This document shows, piece by piece, positions 8,262-16,203 of a stretch of 64,000 bases of DNA. Each line of letters begins with the position of its first letter. Within the stretch, counting starts at the first letter, position 1. Made by a program: the position numbers and the translations under genes. The notes beneath the pieces were generated by a model that saw only the letters and a list, made by a program, of their open reading frames with translations, made no database searches and had not been told where the DNA came from. This stretch comes from an uncultured Kordia sp. (lineage in GTDB: Bacteria; Bacteroidota; Bacteroidia; Flavobacteriales; Flavobacteriaceae): contig NZ_CANMEZ010000001.1 of the NCBI RefSeq assembly GCF_947496985.1, positions 124,001-188,000 of the forward strand. Direction: 5' to 3'.

Positions 8262-8996
8262 TTATTCAGTTTTTTGATGTTGTTTTAGATTATGCACCTC
8301 TTTTATGAGAGTCTTGAGCATAAGAGTATTTTGCTTTTTCATACTCCATTCGTTGGGTCGAGGATGCCAATCAAATAGTACATCAAACAAACGAGCACAT
8401 GCTTTTTCTCTTTGATCTTGATTTACACATATTGCGTTTATTATGGCGGGATAACTTCCCATAATGTGTATAGACTCACATGCCTTGTGGTAATGTTTTA
8501 ATGCATTTCGATATTGATATATTAGTAATGCTATTATCGCACTGAACGGAAGTAATACCGAAGTTCTATAGATAATTTGAGTAGATATTTTTGAATCCAA
8601 CCAATTTTTATAATGTAAAGGAAGAATTAAAAGAAATATTAATGTTATAACAGTTATTATGGTTAAGCTAAAAAACAACCAATATTGAAGCGAATATTTA
8701 CGTTTATCTCTTTGAAAAGGTTTTTTTTCGGGCTCCAATAAATCTTTTACTTTTTTCATTTCTTGGCTTACTACATCTGTTGTACCGGGAGCTGTTTTTA
8801 ATAGGTTTATTTCTGCTTGCTTCTTTTCAATGATAAAGCGAATAATTTTCATAATGATTTCAGTCCCTTTTTCTTTATCAGTACACTTTGTTGAAATATA
8901 ATTATCCATTTCTTGACTGAAATCAGTTGGACAATCAATTTCCTCTATATTTACTTCATTTCGTATTGCAGTAATAGTATCAGAAAGTATTCCCAT
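8262..8996 (-). CDS. Two-TM membrane protein of unknown function
   Basis: The 244-aa protein has a soluble helical N-terminal part (1-95) and two TM helices (about 104-128 and 145-163). A helical C-terminal domain follows, with HYHKACESIH and a WHPRPNEW stretch. The layout resembles membrane effector or sensor proteins seen in conflict operons, but I recognise no family. It is tightly packed, 2 bp from the preceding RING-like frame and 1 bp from the zinc-ribbon gene. A role in membrane targeting or disruption is possible only by context. Confidence 0.6.
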   Translation of the reverse strand: MGILSDTITAIRNEVNIEEIDCPTDFSQEMDNYISTKCTDKEKGTEIIMKIIRFIIEKKQAEINLLKTAPGTTDVVSQEMKKVKDLLEPEKKPFQRDKRKYSLQYWLFFSLTIITVITLIFLLILPLHYKNWLDSKISTQIIYRTSVLLPFSAIIALLIYQYRNALKHYHKACESIHIMGSYPAIINAICVNQDQREKACARLFDVLFDWHPRPNEWSMKKQNTLMLKTLIKEVHNLKQHQKTE

Positions 8997-8998
8997 AA

Positions 8999-9676
8999 TT
9001 ATCTTTTTTTTGTTTGAAAGTTGTGGATAATTTTTAATAACAACTTGTAAAATTTTTTGGCTAAGAACTTATTCGTCACGTCATTTGATGTTAACAAAAA
9101 ACCTATTCTATCTTGCTGTTTAGAGCCTAACGTTATTCCTCTCTTATCAACTACCGATTCTAATAATAATGCAGAAGCATCCGTATTTGTAGATATAAGT
9201 TTACAAGAATTTAGGTTTATATAATTGAAATGTATATCAACATTTATAATCATTTTGTTTTCAATATGAAATTGAAAATTAAGTTGATCTTTATGACAAA
9301 ATACTTTATCAAATAACAAATCGGCATTAATGATATATAACTTAAAATGTATTAAAGGAATCATTTCATTTAACTCTTTAATTATTTTTTCAGAATTGGT
9401 TGAGATATAGTCTATATTCACATTTGGCAACTCAAGCAAGGTTTCGCTTTGGTTACAATGAATATTCTTTAAATGCTGTATCCAAACGTCCTTTAGGAAT
9501 ATAGACTTACATTTTTTACAAACGACAACTTCATCTCCAACACCAATTAACTCTTTACTGATAGGATCTATTCTTTGATCTGCTAAAAATGTTTCGTGTT
9601 TATCCCTGTCAATCTTTATTATGTTGGGCAGTAATCTTTCTTCTGAATTTACTTTTTCATCGTTAATTCTTTTTTT
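8999..9676 (-). CDS. Third RING-like zinc module, probably expressed as a frameshift fusion to the TIR gene
   Basis: This frame opens at 9676, just after a stop at 9677-9679, and runs to 8999. It encodes NIIKIDRDKH, LADQRIDPISKEL, VGDEVVVCKKCKSIFLKDVW and a later HC, clearly the same module as in 458-1396 and 1535-2524. No ATG, GTG or TTG precedes the module; the first TTG lies after it, at 9437-9439. The TIR gene overlaps this frame, and a run of nine A (minus strand, 9670-9678) sits exactly where a -1 shift joins the two. The rest (about 146 aa) is an unrecognised soluble domain without TM. Alternatives are a non-standard ATT/ATA start or a sequencing error in the A run. Confidence 0.65.
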   Translation of the reverse strand, partial: KKRINDEKVNSEERLLPNIIKIDRDKHETFLADQRIDPISKELIGVGDEVVVCKKCKSIFLKDVWIQHLKNIHCNQSETLLELPNVNIDYISTNSEKIIKELNEMIPLIHFKLYIINADLLFDKVFCHKDQLNFQFHIENKMIINVDIHFNYINLNSCKLISTNTDASALLLESVVDKRGITLGSKQQDRIGFLLTSNDVTNKFLAKKFYKLLLKIIHNFQTKKR

Positions 9677-10086
9677 TTAATTAATCTTTTATTGATAGTA
9701 TTAGCAACAGCTTTGGGGTCTGAATTCCACTTTATATATGCTATTTTTTTTATCTTAGTTGGAAGTTCTGTATTCTCACACAATATGGGAATAAAATAAT
9801 TTGAGTCTATTTTTAATCGCTCTAGTATAACCTTTAATTCAAGCTGCGTGTATTCTCCTAAAAGATATTCTTCTGAAAGAATTGCTAAAGCAATTTTAGC
9901 AGAATCTCTAAATAATTTAGCCAAATTATCTTCTAATTCAAACCCTGCATTCTCCTCTTGGTTATAAGGATAGTAGTAAGTCTTAATATTTAGTTTTTCT
10001 AAAGCGACGCAAATACCTACCGCAATATCCTTTTGAGCTTCCGAAAAAGAAATGACAACATCGTATGTATGAGTTAATATTTGCAT
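9649..10086 (-). CDS. TIR-domain protein (zero-frame product)
   Basis: The 145-aa protein is essentially one TIR domain: YDVVISFSEAQKDIA at the start, YYYPYNQEENAGFELEDNLAKLF in the middle, and a candidate NADase glutamate E83 in YTQLELKVI. TIR domains in bacterial immunity usually cleave NAD or make cyclic ADP-ribose signals; which applies here is unknown. The zero frame ends KKKELTMKK, eight codons after a nine-A tract that may shift ribosomes or polymerase into the RING-like frame. It is the first gene after a 113-bp gap in the operon (10087-10199), so an internal promoter is possible. Confidence 0.85.
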   Translation of the reverse strand: MQILTHTYDVVISFSEAQKDIAVGICVALEKLNIKTYYYPYNQEENAGFELEDNLAKLFRDSAKIALAILSEEYLLGEYTQLELKVILERLKIDSNYFIPILCENTELPTKIKKIAYIKWNSDPKAVANTINKRLIKKKELTMKK

Positions 10087-10199
10087 AAATCAATTAGAAA
10101 AATTAATACCTCAAATATCATAGATTAAACGATGTTTACTTTCATGAAATGTAGTGATTTCCTTCTCCCTACTTCTAATGACTTTTATCATCTTTAGTT

Positions 10200-12059
10200 T
10201 TACTCTTCTTCATAGTACTCGATACTTTTAACACTATCATCAGATTGACTTAAAGGCAACTCTAACGAGTTTTGTAAATTTACTTGTATACTCTCATTTA
10301 TCTTTTCAATACTCAAATTTAACTCTTCTTTATACTCTTCATCGCCAGACACTATAGCTTCTACAAGCTGTTCTGTTAATTCTTTTCTCTTTCTCGTTAA
10401 TGCTATTATTATACTATTATCGGCATCTCCATTACAAACTAATATTCTTGTTAAATGCGGGTTTCCCAAAAGAATTCCAAACTCTTCTGTAATACTAACT
10501 TGAGTATTTTGATACAATTTAGTAATGTAAAAATCGATATCTCTTGCGTTTTTCTCTTTTAAAGAACTACTATTATTGATTTTAAAATCTAATTCAATGT
10601 TGCTTTTTATATAGTTGGCGATATCTTTGTATTCTAATATTGTATTGCCATAATATTTGATATGATTCTTATGGAAACTGATCCAATTGCTAACATCTCT
10701 AACCCTAAATTTTACCTCGTAACAAGCTACATTATCTTTACTATTAATAATTATTCTACCCCTTTCTGCCCTAAGCAAATCAAATCGTTCCTTTATGTCA
10801 GTATCTAAAAGACTTATTGAAACACTAAAATCATTTTGATCAAGCTTAAAGTTTTTAAAAACATTTAAGGTAATTTTTTCTTTGATAGTACTAAAGACCT
10901 CTTTAGTTTTACTGTAATACCTTAAAGGGGTAACTTTTCTCATTTGTGTACTAATTGTTTCCCTAGTCATTTTTTCTACTTCATCAATAATAGATTTTTT
11001 TGGTTTTATATATTTTTTATCAATTCCATTGAGTTTTGTTCCTTTACCTTCCACAGTAACATTGAGCCGAACTTTAATACTTGCTTGTGAAGTCTCAAAG
11101 GTATCTTCCTCTCCTATAGTAAAAGTAAATCCATTCAAGAATTCTTCAATCTCTTCACTAGGAATTGAGATTATATGCTCAACTGAATATCCAATTTCTC
11201 TAACAACTTTTTCCAGTTCTTTACTAATACCCTTTTTATATCGTGATTTAAATTCATCCACAACATCTCGAAATGTTTTTTTGATTAATTCATTTTGGAT
11301 AATAGCATCTACTTTTTGCTTGATCCATTCTTCAGGGTTTTTAATATTCTTCAACGAAAAAATTCTTCTATTTTTGAGATTTAGAACAATTTTATTTTTA
11401 ACTTCAATAGTATTATCTCGAATTTCACAAGGTGTTGAATGAACAATTGTAATATGCTCAGGTGGAGAATCATTTTCACCTTCATCAACTATGAAAGGAC
11501 TTGTTATCATGTTAACTAAAGATAACCCGATATTTTTAGAGGATTTATCTACAATTTCTCTATTTAATACTTTTTCAAAACTTGCAAATTCTGAAATAAA
11601 ATTGGGGTGATCGATTACAAAACTACGAATCCAACTTGAAATTGTTCGTTTCAAAATAGCGCGAGATTTATCTAAGTTATTTTGAAAAAATAAGATTACA
11701 TCTTCTCCTCTTGACTCCATGCAACTTAGCTCAAATGACATTTTTAATTCTATTATCATTCCCGTTTCTGGATCACTAATTTCACAAATCAGATCATTTA
11801 TTCTTGAAAAACTAGACCAGTTTGCTACGTAATGGCTGTAAGTTCTCCCCATAAATGAATCTCTTATAATAGTAAATCCATTTTGCCTTTTTGGTTCTCC
11901 TGTCTTATTATCTACAGTAATTAGTTCTTCACTATCCTCATCAATCCTTATTTCACCGGGATTTACTTTTTTTATGATATTTTCTAATATGTTTATATTA
12001 TCTGAAGAAGAACTTTCGTTAATTGAAAATTTTTTAGGGTTGATATTAAATTTTGTCAT
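10200..12059 (-). CDS. Large protein with four predicted SPFH/band-7-like repeats
   Basis: The 619-aa protein starts with two K-F-x-I motifs (TKFNIN 2-7 and KKFSIN 9-14). I see four similar units, at about 105-190, 215-300, 325-420 and 445-545. Each is a beta segment followed by a long helix with regularly spaced I/V/L and a closing G-[IYF]-x-[VIL] strand, the layout of SPFH/stomatin domains. No TM helix is visible. SPFH proteins form large ring or cage oligomers on membranes. A scaffold role in the Ubl system, linked by the motif, is inference. No family is confidently recognised. It ends 3 bp after the start codon region of nothing else and begins 2 bp after the STAND-like gene. Confidence 0.55.
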   Translation of the reverse strand: MTKFNINPKKFSINESSSSDNINILENIIKKVNPGEIRIDEDSEELITVDNKTGEPKRQNGFTIIRDSFMGRTYSHYVANWSSFSRINDLICEISDPETGMIIELKMSFELSCMESRGEDVILFFQNNLDKSRAILKRTISSWIRSFVIDHPNFISEFASFEKVLNREIVDKSSKNIGLSLVNMITSPFIVDEGENDSPPEHITIVHSTPCEIRDNTIEVKNKIVLNLKNRRIFSLKNIKNPEEWIKQKVDAIIQNELIKKTFRDVVDEFKSRYKKGISKELEKVVREIGYSVEHIISIPSEEIEEFLNGFTFTIGEEDTFETSQASIKVRLNVTVEGKGTKLNGIDKKYIKPKKSIIDEVEKMTRETISTQMRKVTPLRYYSKTKEVFSTIKEKITLNVFKNFKLDQNDFSVSISLLDTDIKERFDLLRAERGRIIINSKDNVACYEVKFRVRDVSNWISFHKNHIKYYGNTILEYKDIANYIKSNIELDFKINNSSSLKEKNARDIDFYITKLYQNTQVSITEEFGILLGNPHLTRILVCNGDADNSIIIALTRKRKELTEQLVEAIVSGDEEYKEELNLSIEKINESIQVNLQNSLELPLSQSDDSVKSIEYYEEE

Positions 12060-12061
12060 TC

Positions 12062-14674
12062 TCAGTTATTTAATAAGTTTGTAAATTGAATCAAGTAGTT
12101 CCGCTCATCCTTGAAACGTTGTTTTTTAGAGTAATCTTTTGTAGAATTTATTTCTTTATTTAAAGATGAACGATTTCTCTTGAAACTCAAAGACATTGTT
12201 TTGTGCTGCTCTTTTGTCATAGAATTCAACAAAGTATCTACAAACATTTTTATTACATTTTTAATTTCCATATTCGAAGTGTCAGATTCTTCTATTCTCT
12301 TTAGAATTTGATACCAAAAAACTATTAATTCAGTTAACTGATTCTGAATTTCCTTGTAGTCATATATAATTTCTTCTTCTGATATCAAGAGCATCTTAAA
12401 TGTATTGCCCAACAACATGGCAAAGTTTTCTTTTTGTTCTAACTGATTTTGAAAGATTGCCTTATACACATCTGATTTTAATGGAGTTTCAACTTTTTCA
12501 TACTGTTTGTCTCTTAACATTTGGTTATTTAATACATCAAACAGTAGTGTTACAATGTGCTTTTCTAATTTTGTATACTTCTTTAGAGGCTTTTCAATTT
12601 CTGGGAGCCAACTCTTAATTTTAGAGAAGTACATATAAAAATCAGATGATTGCGCTAACAATAAATCACAAAATGCTACTGACGCAGTTTCGTTTACATT
12701 TTTATTTGAATGTATTAAAGATTGTTTATAGTATTCAAGAGTATTGAAATTTTCGTTTTTAATTTGGAATTTAGTTAGAATATCAAGTAATATGTAATGA
12801 TGATAAGTTGACTTCAATCCTTCTGTAAAAAAATCAGAAATGAGTTCATCTGATTCATCTTTTTCGTGTATGGTACTTAACAAATCAACATACAAATACA
12901 CATTTTTACTCAAATTATTGGATGCCTTATTATGGTCATTATTTGTTACATGTAGTTGATCTAAAAATGTTTTCTCTAAATCATAGAGTCCACTGAGCAT
13001 TTCTGTAATTGAAATATTTTCTGGAATACCTTCTTCTTTGTGAAATAGAAATCGCATGAATTGTAATTCATCCAATAAATCATCATGCTGTTGCCTAAAT
13101 CTAATTGGTGTAATTCTTTTTAATCGTTTGAGTTTATCTTCTTCATCTTTGATGTTTTTTAAAAATCGAAGTTCATTTATTTTATCTATAACACCTTTTC
13201 TATCTGCCTTTATTTTATTGAACTTTTTTTTGATATAAAGTATTTCTTTTCGTTCATCCTCCAACTGTATCAACCATTCCTTTAAAAGTTCATCTCCATA
13301 GTAATTTTTAAATTGCATTGCTAACTTTGCGATTATAGGATGCATTTTATAATGTAATTGGAGGGATGCGTTAGAAGTAAAAAGATATTGCTGTTCAATT
13401 AATAACCTAGCACTTCTTTGGGAAAAAAAAGTAAGTTCTTTAAATACTAAATATTCTCGTTCCGAATTTTCTTTAGAAGATTTGAAATCAACGAAATATT
13501 GATTATCGATTCGATATGTTTCTATATTACATTCCCCTAAAATTAAATCAGAATCATCTTCCCATAAATTCAACAACGAAATTTTTTCTCCATTTACATT
13601 AACTTTTTTTCTATGCGATACTAATATATTTACATACTCTATAAACTTATCTGGAGAAAGTTGAGGAAATAATGTTGCAATAAAAAGAACGTAACGACTC
13701 AAAGGTTCATTTTTATTTTTTAAAGACGTTAAAAAACTAGATGTATTCTCTTTTTTTTTATCCTTTATGATTTTATCGAAATTTGGATCTTCAATAATTT
13801 TATCCATATCTCTCAAAAATTTTCTATCATCATTACTCCATAAGTTCTCCTTTCGTTTAGCCTCTATAATATAGACTTGATTCTCCGTGATTTTATGAGT
13901 TTTTGCATAAATTTGAAAGGCAGCAATTGTATAGAAATGAAAACAAGATTCTTTAAAGTAATTTTGATGTTCTTGATATGTAATATAGATAATACAAATC
14001 GAATCTTTTATTTTAGTGAGTATATCATTTTTACCATTACTGTTTTCTGTTTTGAGGGATTTTAATAATTTTGGAGTACTATTATCCTTTGTATCATAAA
14101 TAAACAATAATAGTTTTTGATTCTCTTTTTGTAATATTCTCTTTTTACAATCTTCAATTAAGTCTTTAATATCTGAACGATCATATTCATCAAAAGAAAC
14201 TTCGTATTTAAGATATAATTTAAAACAATCGTCTTGAGCTATAGTTTGTTTTAAACTACTTGTAATTCCGTCATGCGCGCAGTTAATAATTAGAAAGTGT
14301 TCCTTAAGTAGAAGATTCACATATTTAGCACTTGCTTCTTCGACACTGAATTTAATCTTTTCTTTATCAATTAAATCAAAAAGTACTGGTAATCCAAATC
14401 TATCTTTTTCCTCTTTATAAGTTATATTCACATCTCCCTTAGTACCATATACTTGTGGGCTTTTATCATTATGCGTAACTTTTTCTATATCTGATTCTTT
14501 TTCCGTCTCTATATTTTTTTCCTCTTTTTTTACTTCAAAATTCTTTTGATCTTCTGTATAATCGGTTTTAGTGCCCATTTCAGAAGCTTCCAATTCAGGT
14601 TCCAAATTAAATTCTTTATTCTCTTCAGGTATCTCTCCATGCTCTTCTATAGTATTTTCGTTATCTTCTACCAT
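12062..14674 (-). CDS. Degenerate STAND-like NTPase-fold protein
   Basis: The 870-aa protein has an acidic disordered N-terminus (1-70) and a short beta motif, DKSPQVYGTKGDVNITY, at 70-86. A domain shaped like a STAND/AAA core follows: a strand HFLIIN where a P-loop should be (127-142) but with no GK[ST], a Walker-B-like LLLFIYD (188-194) and a sensor-like SICIIYIT. The rest is helical, as in the superstructure repeats of STAND proteins. Without Walker A it probably does not hydrolyse ATP, as in the inactive STAND (iSTAND) proteins described near caspases and TIRs. It would act as receptor or scaffold for the upstream TIR and caspase (inference). Confidence 0.6.
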   Translation of the reverse strand: MVEDNENTIEEHGEIPEENKEFNLEPELEASEMGTKTDYTEDQKNFEVKKEEKNIETEKESDIEKVTHNDKSPQVYGTKGDVNITYKEEKDRFGLPVLFDLIDKEKIKFSVEEASAKYVNLLLKEHFLIINCAHDGITSSLKQTIAQDDCFKLYLKYEVSFDEYDRSDIKDLIEDCKKRILQKENQKLLLFIYDTKDNSTPKLLKSLKTENSNGKNDILTKIKDSICIIYITYQEHQNYFKESCFHFYTIAAFQIYAKTHKITENQVYIIEAKRKENLWSNDDRKFLRDMDKIIEDPNFDKIIKDKKKENTSSFLTSLKNKNEPLSRYVLFIATLFPQLSPDKFIEYVNILVSHRKKVNVNGEKISLLNLWEDDSDLILGECNIETYRIDNQYFVDFKSSKENSEREYLVFKELTFFSQRSARLLIEQQYLFTSNASLQLHYKMHPIIAKLAMQFKNYYGDELLKEWLIQLEDERKEILYIKKKFNKIKADRKGVIDKINELRFLKNIKDEEDKLKRLKRITPIRFRQQHDDLLDELQFMRFLFHKEEGIPENISITEMLSGLYDLEKTFLDQLHVTNNDHNKASNNLSKNVYLYVDLLSTIHEKDESDELISDFFTEGLKSTYHHYILLDILTKFQIKNENFNTLEYYKQSLIHSNKNVNETASVAFCDLLLAQSSDFYMYFSKIKSWLPEIEKPLKKYTKLEKHIVTLLFDVLNNQMLRDKQYEKVETPLKSDVYKAIFQNQLEQKENFAMLLGNTFKMLLISEEEIIYDYKEIQNQLTELIVFWYQILKRIEESDTSNMEIKNVIKMFVDTLLNSMTKEQHKTMSLSFKRNRSSLNKEINSTKDYSKKQRFKDERNYLIQFTNLLNN

Positions 14675-14677
14675 AAC

Positions 14678-15241
14678 TTAATAATTAATATTAATTGTTC
14701 CTCCATCTGTAATAATAGGGCTTTTATCAAATGAAGAATTATTGATGATGATTTTGTCTGACTGCTTTTCACCTTCTGCTATTGGTAGCTCATCACTTTT
14801 TCTTTCCAAATTACATAGTAGTTCATGGATTAAAGTTGCCAACTTTTCAGGATTGTAATCCCATGCAAACGTAGTAATGCCTTCTAATTCTTCATGTACT
14901 TTTTTAACATCAGTTCCATCAACTATGATTGGTATGATATACACAGATTTCTCCATTAGATACCTTGGCATAAACGCATTAATCTCAGTTTGAACAAACT
15001 CATTATTCTTATTTACATAGTCTTTAGAAACAATAAGTATGACATATTTTGATTTGTGTCTGTATATTTCTTTTAATTCATTTTTAAGATTTCTCCCAAT
15101 CATTTCCGCTTGTTTATTTGGATAATAATACGCTTCAGATTCAGGTGTCTTTAACTTTAATGCCAAGTATATACATAGTGCTATACTTCTATCTGCGCGA
15201 GCAAAAGATATTGCTACATCGTGTTTATAGTTTTCATCCAT
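14678..15241 (-). CDS. TIR-domain protein with C-terminal amyloid-like tail
   Basis: The 187-aa protein has a TIR domain (about 5-142): HDVAISFARADRSIA, AYYYPNKQAEMIGRNLKNEL and E87 in QTEINAF as candidate catalytic residue. After a charged linker it ends DKSPIITDGGTININY (172-187). That tail matches residues 70-86 of the next gene's product. Paired short beta motifs at an effector C-terminus and a receptor N-terminus in adjacent genes are the hallmark of bacterial amyloid signalling sequences. Recruitment of TIR by the STAND-like protein is therefore a reasonable inference. Spacing is 3 bp on both sides. Confidence 0.85.
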   Translation of the reverse strand: MDENYKHDVAISFARADRSIALCIYLALKLKTPESEAYYYPNKQAEMIGRNLKNELKEIYRHKSKYVILIVSKDYVNKNNEFVQTEINAFMPRYLMEKSVYIIPIIVDGTDVKKVHEELEGITTFAWDYNPEKLATLIHELLCNLERKSDELPIAEGEKQSDKIIINNSSFDKSPIITDGGTININY

Positions 15242-15244
15242 AAC

Positions 15245-16201
15245 TCAAATTCTATTTTTAGCTACTAAATTCCAATAATGTTGACCGAGCGGAGTTAATT
15301 TGCATGATTTTGATTTCATAGCAGCATAATACATATGTACTGCTCCGACAGGGACAACTAAACCAACTCTATTGTAACGTTGCAGGACATAAAACTTTTT
15401 TGAATGTTTTGGAATCACATTCTTATAAGTATGTTCATAGCTTGGTGCAAGTTGAAATTCAGAAGTCTTAGTTTTAAATAATTTCACTAAACGTTTTAAA
15501 TCCTTCAAAGAAATAGCAGGTTTTACATTTTTTAAGTTTATAAAATATTGAACATTTGTTTTAAAAATTGGACGTTGATCCCATTCACCTAAAGATTGAT
15601 CAATGTGTGCATATACACTACCAGGTGTTACTTGTCCTACTAAATTTGCCGCACCTCCATTAAGCGCATCAACCAATAAAGTTGTAAAAACTCCCGAACC
15701 GTCGGTTTCTGTTGCATATTGTTCTTCTGAAGAAGCTGTTAAGATTGTCATACCTTCTGCTAATAATGCTTTATCATCAAGATCTCTTAGTGATCCTGTG
15801 ATTCCACTATGACAACAATCTAAAATGATTATTTTGTTTGTAGCTTTAGATTGATTTGCAAATATTAGAACATCGTTTAATGATACTCCTTCATGTCCTT
15901 TTTGGTTGTTTGATGCTAATATGAAACCTCCTGAATTTTCAACATGACCATGTCCTGCAAAATAGAATAGGACTGTATCTTTATTACTTTTAAAAAGCTC
16001 TTTTATATGTTTTCTTAATGTATTAGAAGATAATTCATCATCTTCATTTGAAGCAGTTAAGAGCTTAATTCCAAAGTTTTTTGTTCTATCACCATTCCTT
16101 TTCAATGTAGAAGCTACAGCTTTAGCATCATTTACCGCACCTTTTAAATTTTTATATTTTTGATAATAATCAATACCAACTATTAAAGCTTTCTTCGCCA
16201 T
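15245..16201 (-). CDS. Caspase-like cysteine peptidase (C14 family)
   Basis: The 318-aa protein has a caspase/metacaspase fold: KALIVGIDYY at the start, catalytic His84 in YFAGHGH and catalytic Cys130 in ILDCCHSG. GMTILTASSEEQYATE and SGVFTTLLVDAL complete the p10-like part. Residues about 230-318 form an extra helical or winged-helix-like domain. The active dyad is intact. In bacterial defence loci such peptidases activate a pore former or effector by cleavage. Substrate candidates here are the adjacent 263-aa protein and operon members. It lies 2 bp after the 263-aa gene and 3 bp before the TIR gene. Confidence 0.9.
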   Translation of the reverse strand: MAKKALIVGIDYYQKYKNLKGAVNDAKAVASTLKRNGDRTKNFGIKLLTASNEDDELSSNTLRKHIKELFKSNKDTVLFYFAGHGHVENSGGFILASNNQKGHEGVSLNDVLIFANQSKATNKIIILDCCHSGITGSLRDLDDKALLAEGMTILTASSEEQYATETDGSGVFTTLLVDALNGGAANLVGQVTPGSVYAHIDQSLGEWDQRPIFKTNVQYFINLKNVKPAISLKDLKRLVKLFKTKTSEFQLAPSYEHTYKNVIPKHSKKFYVLQRYNRVGLVVPVGAVHMYYAAMKSKSCKLTPLGQHYWNLVAKNRI

Positions 16202-16203
16202 AC

